From: Saprospiraceae bacterium
GTDB taxonomy: Bacteria > Bacteroidota > Bacteroidia > Chitinophagales > Saprospiraceae
DNA length: 64,000 nucleotides
NCBI GenBank assembly: GCA_041392805.1
Contig: JAWKLJ010000001.1
Span: 1,054,001 to 1,118,000 of the forward strand
Direction of reading: 5' to 3'
Shown here: one piece after another, positions 9,050 through 16,725 of the stretch
Position numbering within the stretch: the first letter of the stretch is position 1
How the letters are laid out: each line of letters starts with the position of its first letter
The notes under the pieces: model-generated
The model's database searches: none
What the model was told of the DNA's origin: nothing
Seen by the model: only the letters and a program-made list of their open reading frames with translations
Made by a program: the position numbers and the translations under genes

Positions 9050-9556
9050 ATGAAAGTAAAAGCTAATCAATTTATGAGATTTTATAGCCATCCTTTTATG
9101 TTAGCTAACCATTGGAACCCTCGGTGGGTAGCCCGTTTATTTAGCGTAGCCCTTATTATGATAGGTATAATGGGCTGCAAAGACAAGGCCCCTGCCAGTG
9201 ACGAACAATCAAACAGTCTACCAAAAGATTTTATTACTTTTTATCATCGGTTTCTTTCTGATAGTATTTATCAAATAGAGCATATTAGTTTTCCTTTGGA
9301 GGGTATCCCTGATAATGTGGCCAATTACCCTGCTTTTGATGATACCTTCAGGTGGCAGGCAGCTACTTGGGCCATGCACCGTCCTTTCGACCTCAAAGCC
9401 AATGGGTTTACCTCTACTTTTAAGCAAATCGGCCCTATTATCATAGAGGAAATCCAGCATGAATCAGGACAGTTTGGCATGCTAAGAAGGTTTTCTAATA
9501 ATGGTGAGGAATGGACTTTGATCTATTATGCGGGACTGAATCCGTTAAAGTCCTAA
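9050..9556 (+). CDS. Lipoprotein of unknown function, DUF4348-like
   Basis: A predicted lipoprotein of about 168 residues. The signal segment ARLFSVALIMIGIMGC ends in a lipobox Cys followed by a polar linker (KDKAPASDEQ). The mature part has a DFITFYHRFLSDSIYQIEHI helix and a FPLEGIPD segment that resemble the DUF4348 family of Bacteroidota lipoproteins; this assignment is from pattern memory and is tentative. The frame is open from 8963, but that start would give a long N-terminal tail before the signal, so ATG 9050 (or 9074) is more likely. It is followed at once by the 102-bp tandem array. Confidence 0.6.
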   Translation: MKVKANQFMRFYSHPFMLANHWNPRWVARLFSVALIMIGIMGCKDKAPASDEQSNSLPKDFITFYHRFLSDSIYQIEHISFPLEGIPDNVANYPAFDDTFRWQAATWAMHRPFDLKANGFTSTFKQIGPIIIEEIQHESGQFGMLRRFSNNGEEWTLIYYAGLNPLKS

Positions 9557-9560
9557 GTCG

Positions 9561-10190
9561 GAAAGCAGCAACAGACCAAACAAACCCCTAGCCAATTCCA
9601 ATCCCATCGGGATTCAATATTGGTAGAGCCAGCATGAAGGGGAGAAGTCGTAAGTCGTAAGTCGAGGGCGGAAAGCAGCAACAGACCAATCAAACCCCAA
9701 GCCAATTCCAATCCCATCGGGATTCAATATTGGTAGAGCCAGCATGAAGCTGAAAGTCGTAAGTCGAGGGCGGAAAGCAGCAACAGACCAAACAAACCCC
9801 TAGTCATTTCCAATCCCATCGGGATTCAATATTGGTAGAGCCAGCATGAAGCTGAAAGTCGTAAGTCGAGGGCGGAAAGCAGCAACAGACCAAGCAAACC
9901 CCTAGCCATTTCCAATCCCATCGGGATTCAATATTGGTAGAGCCAGCATGAAGCTGAAAGTCGTAAGTCGTAAGTCAGAAAGCAGCAACAGACCAATCAA
10001 ACCCCTAGCCAATTCCAATCCCATCGGGATTCAATATTGGTAGAGCCAGCATGAAGCTGAAAGTCGTAAGTCGAGGTCAGAAAGCAGCAACAGACCAATC
10101 AAACCCCTAGCCATTTCCATTCCCATCGGGATTCAATATTGGTAGAGCCAGCATGAAGGGGAGAAGTCGGGATGTCGATAAGTCGGAAGT
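9561..10190. repeat. Tandem array of six 102-110 bp units
   Basis: Units start at 9561, 9671, 9773, 9875, 9978 and 10080 (each begins GAAAGCAGCAACAGACC). Every unit contains the small palindrome ATCCCATCGGGAT, then CAATATTGG and a variable AAGTCGTAAGTCG tail. Divergence between units is only a few bases, so the array is recent. No frame is kept open and there are no spacers. The palindrome core is the same as in the transposase-linked arrays near 32-33 kb. Confidence 0.9.
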
Positions 10191-10274
10191 TTTTAGGTGG
10201 GGAAGTGGCTCAGGGAACAAGTTTCTGATTTTTTTTCGCAATCCTCCCGGGGAAAGGTCCGCCTAGCTGCAGGC

Positions 10275-10481
10275 TTATTTTTTGCTCAACTCTCTAACCT
10301 TATTTTGTACAAATTCTGCCCGTGATTTGCCATTAATGTTTAAACCTCTGGATCTACAATATTTCACCAGTTCTGATGGTTTCACATAGATATCTATTGG
10401 AGTTAGCCCTTGATTTTTTAACTTAGACTTTACTTCCTCCTTGTTCTTTTTCCATTCCTTCCAAGTCTTATCAAGACCATC
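10275..10481 (-). pseudogene. Stop-free gene remnant, 5' end missing
   Basis: On the minus strand 68 codons are open after a TGA at 10482-10484 and end with TAA at 10275. The translation is Lys-rich and helical (KTWKEWKKNKEEVKSKL, then a KSRAEFVQNKVREL helix), which looks like real protein, but there is no ATG in frame. It is in the same frame as the zinc-ribbon gene directly upstream, separated by that gene's TAA and the TGA. It may be the tail of a gene that lost its start, or a short gene with an unusual start codon. Confidence 0.4.
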
Positions 10482-10499
10482 TCAATCTAATGCAACTCC

Positions 10500-10859
10500 T
10501 TATTCTACGTATACCTGTCGAACCACCAGGGCATAGTAATCATCTTCTAAGGCCAAATAACCTTGATCGTAGCAGAAACAATAGGTATTACCGGATTGTG
10601 TTCGGTACTGATTGGTAAAATAACTAAATTTGAAGCCTCTTTCCAGCAATTGGTCCTTACGTACTTTGGCCTTCCCTGCTGGATTTAGTTCGGCAAGTAT
10701 GCGTCGGTTTTTGCGTAAAATATTGTTGATATTTCGTACAAAATTGGTTCCATCACTATTGAGGCGATTATTGTAGCTGCTTCTACATTGAGGAGAGCAG
10801 AATTTTTTGTCGGCACGGCCTATAAAATCATCGCCGCACTCCAGGCATTTACTTCGCAT
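10500..10859 (-). CDS. Small zinc-ribbon protein
   Basis: A 119-residue protein with an N-terminal zinc ribbon of the form CLECGDDF...KKFCSPQCR (four Cys, residues 5-26), followed by an RNINNILRKNRRIL basic helix and a beta-rich C-terminal part ending in DDYYALVVRQVYVE. Similar short proteins are common in Bacteroidota and are usually annotated as hypothetical or DUF2116-like. The basic helix suggests nucleic acid binding, which is only inference. The gene stands alone between the tandem array and a long palindrome. Confidence 0.8.
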   Translation of the reverse strand: MRSKCLECGDDFIGRADKKFCSPQCRSSYNNRLNSDGTNFVRNINNILRKNRRILAELNPAGKAKVRKDQLLERGFKFSYFTNQYRTQSGNTYCFCYDQGYLALEDDYYALVVRQVYVE

Positions 10860-10896
10860 ATCAGAGCGTTGAATTGAGCTGCTATTGGATCGAGAC

Positions 10897-11061
10897 CTAG
10901 TGCTGCCGGCACTAAATACCGAGATATAAAATGGTCTCTTTTGTCGCCATACTGCGTTGCTCGTTGCTCACATAGGCCCACTATTATCGCGCCTCGTGCC
11001 TTGTCTGGCAACAAAATAGCCTCATTTTATTTATCCCCTTACTTAGCTCCGGCAGCACTAG
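10897..11061. repeat. Long palindromic element, family A, copy 1
   Basis: A 165-base imperfect palindrome with perfect 13-base ends CTAGTGCTGCCGG and CCGGCAGCACTAG. Inside, the left arm (TTTTGTCGCCATACTGCG) pairs with the right arm (CGTGCCTTGTCTGGCAACAAAA). The core motif recurs at 18527-18688. As RNA it would fold into one long hairpin. It occupies most of the gap between the response regulator and the zinc-ribbon gene. Confidence 0.75.
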
Positions 11062-11187
11062 TATCCTATAAAGTTAAGATTTTAGGGGCAAAAATGCAAG
11101 GAGAATGTACAAGTACTTCCGATTTTGTCTTAGACGGATGCCCGTAATCCAACATTAAGTAAATGAGCACAATTATATTACCGCATA

Positions 11188-11616
11188 CTAGGAATGGGAG
11201 GTATCTTTCACCACATCTTCTTGGCACCAGCGATAAAGAATCTGGTTGACCATTTCCTCATATTTATCTAAGGCTGAAGGCTTCAGGTAATGTTCAGTCG
11301 CACCATGGGCGATGCACTTTAAATAAAAACTTTGCCCTGGGAGGCTTGAAATCGTAATTACGGGCATATCCTTGAGCTGCGGTTGGGATTTTAAATGGCC
11401 TAGGATCTCAAAACCATCCAGCCCAGGCAAATGCATATCTAGTAGGATAAACGCAATATTCTCCAAAACCTTGGATTTAGTGTATTCGATTAACGATTTC
11501 CCTTCCAGAAAATGAATGAGTTCAACATTAAACGGAGATTCACTCATACAGAATTTAAATAATTCTACATCTGCACGATTATCTTCAGCAATGATGATCT
11601 TTTTTGCTGGTTTCAT
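11188..11616 (-). CDS. Single-domain response regulator (CheY-like)
   Basis: A 142-residue receiver domain without an output domain. It has the acidic pair E11/D12 (IIIAEDNRAD), the phospho-acceptor D60 (FILLDMHLPG), the switch Ser/Thr in VITISSLPG and the conserved Lys in YLKPSALD. It should relay phosphate from a histidine kinase encoded elsewhere; no kinase is in this window. The pattern MHLPGLDGFEIL and the short C-terminal tail match the stand-alone receivers common in Bacteroidota. Confidence 0.9.
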   Translation of the reverse strand: MKPAKKIIIAEDNRADVELFKFCMSESPFNVELIHFLEGKSLIEYTKSKVLENIAFILLDMHLPGLDGFEILGHLKSQPQLKDMPVITISSLPGQSFYLKCIAHGATEHYLKPSALDKYEEMVNQILYRWCQEDVVKDTSHS

Positions 11617-11835
11617 AAAAAATAGTTTACATAAGACAAGGCAAGCACATTCATACTACAATATAAACTGCTCTTGTCCAACTTAGGGGGTTAACAATAA
11701 TAAATCGTGTTTTGGGACCGGTTATTTTTCTGTGCGGAGAATTATTTAGCAATCGCATTCTTATGGGAGTATACTCAAATACGCCGGTTTTGATTCAAAA
11801 GAAGAGGACATTTTAAAAAAATGTTGATATGAAAT

Positions 11836-12510
11836 CTATCCTATTTTTCTATTGGCCAGCATCCAATTCCCTTTTAATGGTAGGGCATAGGCAGCTGGGA
11901 AGACGGAGAGGAATTGTTCTTTATGAAATTTTTCGGTGGACTGGGTATCGTGCTGGGTGGCTGCCAGGCGATTGTACAACAAAAGGCCATTGGGTGTGAG
12001 GCGATCTTTGAGCTGTTGCAAGAAGTGCTGTTGTTCAAAGATTTCCGGCACCGTATCATCGAGAAACACATCCATACAAATGAGATCGAACTGTTCGCGA
12101 GATTGGGCCACAAAAGCGCGAGCATCGGCGCAGACAATATCCAAGGGAGCCTGGATAGCTGGCAAGCCATAAGTAGATGCCAAACCTATAACCGCTTCAT
12201 CTATTTCAACTGCTGTGCAATGAAAGGTGGTCCCCAGGTGTTGCTCCAATAACAAGGGGATGCTCCCCAGCCCGAGCCCTAAAACCAAGACCTTATCCAC
12301 CGGCCAATTTTCCCAATCTATTTTTTTAAATGTGTCGCCAAAGTTGTCGTAGAGATCAGCAAAAGAATATACGGCATGCGCGGTACTCAGCTGATAACGG
12401 CCTTTTTTGAGGCTCACATAAAGGTGGGGGTTATACTCACTAGAGCTGCTTTCGATATGCCATTCAAATAGGTAACTCGACCATCTTTTCCAGAGGGGTT
12501 CTTGGTTCAT
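11836..12510 (-). CDS. Spermidine synthase-like SAM-dependent methyltransferase-fold protein
   Basis: A protein of about 224 residues with a Rossmann methyltransferase fold. VLVLGLGLGSIPLLLE is the SAM or decarboxy-SAM binding loop, AVEIDEAVIGLA holds the acidic residue that binds the ribose, and FDLICMDVFLDDTVPEIF resembles the spermidine synthase DxFxxxxxP segment. It lacks the full N-terminal domain of true SpeE, so polyamine synthesis is uncertain. The ATG at 12510 (MNQEPLWKRW) is preferred; it leaves 19 bases after the stop of the GlmU-like gene. An upstream ATG at 12567 would overlap that gene. Confidence 0.75.
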   Translation of the reverse strand: MNQEPLWKRWSSYLFEWHIESSSSEYNPHLYVSLKKGRYQLSTAHAVYSFADLYDNFGDTFKKIDWENWPVDKVLVLGLGLGSIPLLLEQHLGTTFHCTAVEIDEAVIGLASTYGLPAIQAPLDIVCADARAFVAQSREQFDLICMDVFLDDTVPEIFEQQHFLQQLKDRLTPNGLLLYNRLAATQHDTQSTEKFHKEQFLSVFPAAYALPLKGNWMLANRKIG

Positions 12511-12529
12511 CACTTTGGTTTTGGGTACA

Positions 12530-13732
12530 TCAGGCTTCCCATTTTCGGAATTTATGGGTATCCTCAAAAATCCGGAGCATAATAATGCGGTCTTCTACTC
12601 CGAAATCCTTTTCCCGTCGCGCCATTACTCTCTCCATCATTTCAAAAGCCTTTTCAGGGCGATAGGTTTGAAAACCTTTGAAGCCGCCCCATGAAAAAGA
12701 AGGAATAAAATTGCGTGGAAAGTCACTTCCAAAGATATTAGAAGAAACACCGACTACTGTCCCTGTATTCAACATGGTATTGATACCCGTCTTGGAATGA
12801 TCCCCCATGACCAGACCACAAAATTGCATCCCCGTTTTCACAAAACTTTCTGCGGCATAATCCCACATTTTCACCTCTTCGTAATTATTTTTCAAGTTGG
12901 AATTATTCGTATCCGCCCCAAGGTTACACCATTCGCCAATGACGGCATCTCCGAGGAACCCCTCGTGTGCCTTGCTACTATAGCCCTGCATGATGACGTT
13001 TTTGACTTCTCCCCCGACCTTGCAATGAGGGCCAAGGGTAGTGGCACCATATATTTTGGCGCCCATTTTAATGATACTATTTTCGCCTACACAAAGCGGG
13101 CCACGAATCATTACTCCTTCCATTATTTCTGCCTGTTTGCCAATATATACAGGCCCGGTGGTCGCATTGATGGTCGCAAATTCCACGGAAGCACCTTCCT
13201 CCAGGAAGATATTTTCAGCCCCTAAGACATTATTGGTTGCACTAAGCGGCGCAGAAGTTCTGCCTTTAGTCAGCAATTCAAAATCGGAAACGAGGGCTGG
13301 CTCATTGATGCTAAACAAATCCCAAAGGTGGTCTATTTTCAAGTATTCGGTGTTCTCCAGATCAAAGCCTTTTAACTCGCCAAAATCCTCATCGTGAATC
13401 AATTGTTCCAGTTGCTCTCCATTCAATTTGGCTGCAATGAGTTCTTCTCCTTTCAGAAAAGCCTCATTGAAATCCATTTGCTGGATCAATTTCACCAACT
13501 GTGGAGAAGGCAATACACTTCCATTGATCAAAATATTTTCATCACCATAGTCAATAGGAAATTTGCCTGCCAGGTAATCCTGGGTAATATAAGCAACCGT
13601 CCCTTTTAACCAATGCTGCCATTTCTCGCGGATAGAAAGGATGCCGACTCGCAATTCACAAACGGGTCGGGTATAGGTTAAGGGAAGGAAATGATCTCGA
13701 TTTTCGTTATCGAATAAAATAAGATGGGCCAT
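12530..13732 (-). CDS. GlmU-like sugar nucleotidyltransferase/acetyltransferase
   Basis: A protein of about 400 residues of the Bacteroidota alternative-GlmU type (TIGR03991 as I remember it). The N-terminal half is a degenerate nucleotidyltransferase fold beginning LILFDNENRDHFLPLTYTRP, where the usual GxGxRM loop is missing. The C-terminal half (about residues 170-370) is a left-handed beta-helix like the GlmU acetyltransferase, with GEWCNLGADTNNSNLKNNY and MGDHSKTGINTMLNTG. It probably works in UDP-GlcNAc or cell-wall precursor supply. ATG 13732 begins the conserved N-terminus; an ATG five codons earlier is possible. Confidence 0.82.
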   Translation of the reverse strand: MAHLILFDNENRDHFLPLTYTRPVCELRVGILSIREKWQHWLKGTVAYITQDYLAGKFPIDYGDENILINGSVLPSPQLVKLIQQMDFNEAFLKGEELIAAKLNGEQLEQLIHDEDFGELKGFDLENTEYLKIDHLWDLFSINEPALVSDFELLTKGRTSAPLSATNNVLGAENIFLEEGASVEFATINATTGPVYIGKQAEIMEGVMIRGPLCVGENSIIKMGAKIYGATTLGPHCKVGGEVKNVIMQGYSSKAHEGFLGDAVIGEWCNLGADTNNSNLKNNYEEVKMWDYAAESFVKTGMQFCGLVMGDHSKTGINTMLNTGTVVGVSSNIFGSDFPRNFIPSFSWGGFKGFQTYRPEKAFEMMERVMARREKDFGVEDRIIMLRIFEDTHKFRKWEA

Positions 13733-13784
13733 AATGATTTGGATCAAGGGGATGTATAAAAGAAAGAAAAATAAGCCAAATTAA

Positions 13785-13842
13785 AAAAAGTCCCGCCCGG
13801 ATATGACCGAAGGGGACTTTTTAACCTTTTGAAAAAAAGGTT
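13785..13842 (-). terminator. Intrinsic terminator after rpmE2 (two hairpins)
   Basis: Just after the rpmE2 stop, on the minus strand, comes a small hairpin (AACCTTTT pairs with AAAAGGTT, 13842-13823) and then a stronger one whose arms, AAAAAGTCCC and GGGACTTTTT (13822-13785), end in a run of T. The layout is that of a Rho-independent terminator separating rpmE2 from the GlmU-like gene. Confidence 0.75.
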
Positions 13843-13845
13843 TAT

Positions 13846-14124
13846 TTAGGATGGAGCATCGCTCTTCGAAAATTTGTTGAATTTGGCAAATTTCTTATTG
13901 AATTTATCAATACGTCCCGCAGTATCAACAAATTTCATTTTGCCAGTATAAAAAGGATGAGAATAACTGGAAATCTCCAATTTCACCAATGGATACTCTT
14001 TACCATCTTCCCAAACAATTTTGTCTGAGGTAGGTGCGCAAGAGCGGGTTAAAAAGGTATCATCAGATGAAAAATCCTTAAAAACCACTAATCTGTAATT
14101 GCTAGGATGCGTATCTTTTTTCAT
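13846..14124 (-). CDS. rpmE2: 50S ribosomal protein L31, type B
   Basis: A 92-residue L31 of the zinc-free type B: no CxxC pair is present, and it has the typical N-terminus (MKKDTHPSNYRLVVFKD), the SCAPTSDKIVWEDGKEYPLV segment and SHPFYTGKMKFVDTAGR. It is part of the large ribosomal subunit. It has its own promoter (14146-14176) and terminator (13785-13842), so it is a single-gene transcription unit. The C-terminal tail (KKFAKFNKFSKSDAPS) is rich in Lys and Phe, as in other Bacteroidota. Confidence 0.96.
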   Translation of the reverse strand: MKKDTHPSNYRLVVFKDFSSDDTFLTRSCAPTSDKIVWEDGKEYPLVKLEISSYSHPFYTGKMKFVDTAGRIDKFNKKFAKFNKFSKSDAPS

Positions 14125-14145
14125 AATTCTTTTTTTTCAAGACCG

Positions 14146-14176
14146 CAAAGATACGCTTTTTAGAAAAAACCTCAAA
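14146..14176 (-). promoter_or_regulatory. Promoter of rpmE2
   Basis: On the minus strand TTTG (14176-14173) is followed after 19 bases by TATCTTTG (14153-14146). This is a near-perfect match to the Bacteroidota -33/-7 consensus and spacing, about 20 bases before the rpmE2 ATG. Confidence 0.75.
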
Positions 14177-14265
14177 CATTTGCGTCTTTTTTACATAAAT
14201 TTCTAGTGGCCCTGTGGTCAAACCGCAGCCAAACTGGCGTTTTCACAGGCCAAAGCCAATCACCT

Positions 14266-14379
14266 GGTTCTGTGACAATTTTTGTGGTTTTGAGTCAAAG
14301 GAGAACAAAAGATACCGTTTACTACGGTCAATTTAGCTTTTCACGTTCCCTCGACTACAAAATTGTCAGGGAAGGAACC
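14266..14379. repeat. Palindromic element, family B, copy 1
   Basis: A 114-base imperfect palindrome bounded by GGTTC and GGAACC, with inner arms TGACAATTTTTGTGG and CTACAAAATTGTCA. A second member with the same arms lies at 29229-29344. An open frame across it (60 codons) is not protein-like. Confidence 0.65.
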
Positions 14380-14449
14380 ATCTTTTAGTTTTTTTTTCAC
14401 CTTTACACAACATTCGAACTAAAATTCTGTTTATTGACAAAATAATGCA

Positions 14450-14457
14450 TAGATTTG
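14450..14457 (+). promoter_or_regulatory. Possible -7 box upstream of the small membrane protein gene
   Basis: TAGATTTG matches TAnnTTTG and lies 114 bases before the ATG at 14571, in a very AT-rich leader. A TTG lies at 14434, closer than the usual spacing. The long leader makes the link to the gene uncertain. Confidence 0.35.
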
Positions 14458-14570
14458 CAATTATATTTTATTTACGTCGTTTATTTTTCACTATTGTTCT
14501 AAATTATTATTTTTCCCTTTAGTGAATTTAAACAATAAAACGCTTCTTAAATTTATAAAAACAAGTTAAA

Positions 14571-14762
14571 ATGATGAACTATTTGTCAAATCCCAAATCT
14601 CTTTTTGGCGTATGGTTGGCGCTAGGTTTAGCACTAGGACTTTATTTTGGTTTCCTTGTAGGTAGCATGACTATTGGTTTACCGATGGGTTTGTGTTTAA
14701 GTTTTTTATTGGGTAAGGTTTCCTACCGTATTTCTAAAGGAATTTTAAAGTTCAAGGGCTAA
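14571..14762 (+). CDS. Small Gly-rich membrane protein
   Basis: A 63-residue protein with two closely spaced hydrophobic segments (about 12-32 and 36-48) rich in Gly and Leu, separated by SMTIGLPMG, and ending in a basic tail (SYRISKGILKFKG). It follows a long AT-rich leader with a promoter-like box. It is not in a family I recognise. The composition (no stop-prone or repeat-derived sequence) and the positive-inside tail support a real inner membrane protein. Confidence 0.55.
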   Translation: MMNYLSNPKSLFGVWLALGLALGLYFGFLVGSMTIGLPMGLCLSFLLGKVSYRISKGILKFKG

Positions 14763-14927
14763 TTTTTTTGGGACGCGGAGTTATTGGAGGGAAAGAGGTA
14801 GTGGAGGTTTATGGTCGCGTGGATGGGCATAGCGGGTTATAGTTTGTAAGTTACTTGGAAGTGGCTGGGGGTAGGTTGTAAGTCGCGTGGATATGGCTTG
14901 TGAGAGGAGTCAGTTGGCGAGGGAGTT

Positions 14928-15097
14928 TGAAATTGTCATTGCCATTGAAATTGAAATTGTCATTGCCATTGAAATTGTCATTGCCATTGCCATTGAAATT
15001 GTCATTGCCATTGCCATTGAATTTGCCATTGCCATTCCCATTGCCATTGAATTTGATATTGTCATTGAATTTGAAATTGCCATTGTCATTGTAAACT
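14928..15097. repeat. Hexanucleotide-like microsatellite (ATTGCC/ATTGAA/ATTGTC)
   Basis: About 170 bases of short units ATTGCC, ATTGAA and ATTGTC in irregular order. It ends shortly before the Nudix gene region. On the minus strand it reads as Asn-Gly-rich low-complexity protein, which I reject as a gene. Similar AATTTTGATT/GCCATTTT tracts appear near 40.3, 40.5 and 41.8 kb. Confidence 0.8.
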
Positions 15098-15197
15098 AGC
15101 GACTGTTGTGGCTTTTTTGAACCATATAAGGAATATAAGATCATATAAGGTGGGGCTTGGCCTCTCCTTCTTTCATAAAAAACCCGATCTTTACCAA

Positions 15198-15692
15198 ATG
15201 TCAAATATTCCCTTAGGTTTAAAAAGAACAGCGGCCATGGTTGTGCTAAGGCATGAACAGGCTTTTTTATTGCTCGAAAGGGCCAAGCCACCACACCAGG
15301 GAAAATTCGTCCCTGTAGGTGGCAAGCTCGAGCCTTTTGAAGATCCTTATAGCGCTGCAATTCGCGAAACAAAGGAAGAAACCGGCATTTCCCTTTCCTC
15401 TCTCCAATATGCTGGTGTATTGATAGAAAGTTCTCCCACAGCCTACAATTGGCAATGCAATATTTACCTGGCAGATATCCCCTACCAAACGCCACCACCA
15501 TGCGATGAAGGCATTCTCCACTGGGTGAATTACGACCAAATCCCCTTCATTGATACGCCTCCTACAGATTGGCTAATCTACCAATACCTCATGCGTGGAC
15601 AGGTCTTCGCATTTAATGCCATTTACGATGAAAACCTGGTCCTGATTCGAATGGTAGATGAAATTGAGGGAAAAGCATTGAACTTTAGCTGA
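15198..15692 (+). CDS. Nudix hydrolase
   Basis: A protein of about 164 residues with the full Nudix box, GGKLEPFEDPYSAAIRETKE followed by ETGI, which binds Mg and hydrolyses nucleoside diphosphate-linked substrates. It starts with KRTAAMVVLRHEQAFLLLER, the usual first strands. The length and the sequence around the box resemble 8-oxo-dGTP diphosphatase (MutT/NUDT1-like) proteins, but the substrate is not certain. ATG 15198 is preferred; the frame extends to 15108 without family similarity. Confidence 0.88.
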   Translation: MSNIPLGLKRTAAMVVLRHEQAFLLLERAKPPHQGKFVPVGGKLEPFEDPYSAAIRETKEETGISLSSLQYAGVLIESSPTAYNWQCNIYLADIPYQTPPPCDEGILHWVNYDQIPFIDTPPTDWLIYQYLMRGQVFAFNAIYDENLVLIRMVDEIEGKALNFS

Positions 15693-15845
15693 TTTAACCT
15701 TGTTCTAATTAATAGGCTTGATAGACAAAATGTCTTTTTGTTTATTTTTTACCTTATCTGTCAAAAAACATTTAAATCTCCTCGATTACTTCTTTTCATA
15801 AGTAGGTTGTTTTTACTTTTCTTAATTTATTAAAATACCTTATCC

Positions 15846-16004
15846 ATGGAGAGGACCATTAAAATTCGTGTGGTTAGAGAGACCAATTCAAACGTAACTG
15901 TACATTTTATCAGCCTTAATCGAAAAATGCCCATTCCCAAAAAAGATTTTGAAAAAAGAGTGGCCAATGGGGTTTATGAGGTCATCGGTGAAAATAGAGA
16001 TTAG
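15846..16004 (+). CDS. Small hypothetical protein (52 residues)
   Basis: A short frame with ATG at 15846 and TAG at 16002-16004. The product starts MERTIKIRVVRE and is basic, with beta-strand-like alternation and a KKDFEKRVANGVYEVIGEN end. An AT-rich leader of about 150 bases precedes it, and its end is 12 bases before the target duplication of the MITE at 16026. I do not recognise a family. The regular amino acid composition and the leader support a real gene. Confidence 0.5.
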   Translation: MERTIKIRVVRETNSNVTVHFISLNRKMPIPKKDFEKRVANGVYEVIGENRD

Positions 16005-16016
16005 TTCCAATCAATC

Positions 16017-16424
16017 TTAAGATAGCGTGAGGTTTGCGATGAAGGAGTCCGCCATTAGCAGATTCGGCGTTAAAAAACAGTCTGAAACGAAGAGCCCGCA
16101 CAAAAAACTGTTTGAGCTTCGAAGCAACCAGACTCAGCTGTAAATAATTGACAATCAACCATTTTTAAGTGATCACCTAAACCCAATGGCGAGTTTCTTT
16201 TTGTGCAACGTAGTGGAAGACTGTTTTAGCCGACTTCGTCTGCCGAAGGACAATCTAAGGAGACTCCGTCGTCCGAAGGCCGAAGATGCGTCAGGCGGCG
16301 GTTTTGGCTCCACCTTTTTCCGCGAAAAGGTGGAAAAGCAAACTTTACAGCCAAGCATCCTGGTAAAACCCTGTAACCCAAGCCTATAAAAGACCACAAG
16401 TACACAAACCTGACGTTAAGATAG
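16017..16424. mobile_element. MITE-like element, copy 1, with target duplication
   Basis: The element spans 16026-16415 (390 bases). Its ends are inverted: CGTGAGGTTTGCG at the left, and the right end reads CGTCAGGTTTGTG when complemented. It is flanked by perfect 9-base direct repeats TTAAGATAG (16017-16025 and 16416-16424), the mark of transposition. It has no transposase gene. It is about 90 percent identical by eye to 28022-28362, apart from a roughly 50-base segment (about 16231-16280) bounded by GCCGA repeats that the other copy lacks. Confidence 0.82.
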
Positions 16425-16725
16425 CATTGTGTATTAATTTTATTCATATTTTAGCTGCGGTTTATTAATGGGTAAAACACCCAAATGGTGGTCGTGCCCC
16501 CGCCCGTTTAGCAGAAATAGAGACAATGCATGAATGTATCTTTTACATGGAGTGCGAGCTCCTACTCGCCCCCAATAGTATAAATTCGGAAAATCCTTAA
16601 CTGGACCGAACATTCTCATCAAAAAGGTAGTTCAAATAGCAAATACAACATCTTAATCATATGCAAGTTCCATAATCGCTCAGCCTTTTCCTTCCTTTAT
16701 TAATCTAATCTTAAACCTACCTAAT
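16425..16725. other. Leader region of the baeRF gene
   Basis: No gene is seen in this 301-base stretch between the MITE and the baeRF-like gene. It must contain the promoter for that gene, but no clear TAnnTTTG box with a -33 partner stands out. Confidence 0.3.

Noticed and set aside
9561..10190. CRISPR array
   Set aside because: Units are over 100 bases long and adjoin each other with no unique spacers; no cas gene is present.
14206..14388. 60-codon plus-strand frame
   Set aside because: It runs through palindromic element B; composition is not protein-like and no leader is visible.
14851..15501. Minus-strand frame of 216 codons rich in Asn and Gly
   Set aside because: It is the translation of the microsatellite and of the antisense of the Nudix gene; no start, domain or codon pattern supports it.
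16173..16447. Short minus- and plus-strand frames in the first MITE, and 28161-28346 in the second
   Set aside because: They appear in both element copies only as by-products of the repeat; the frame is not kept between copies.
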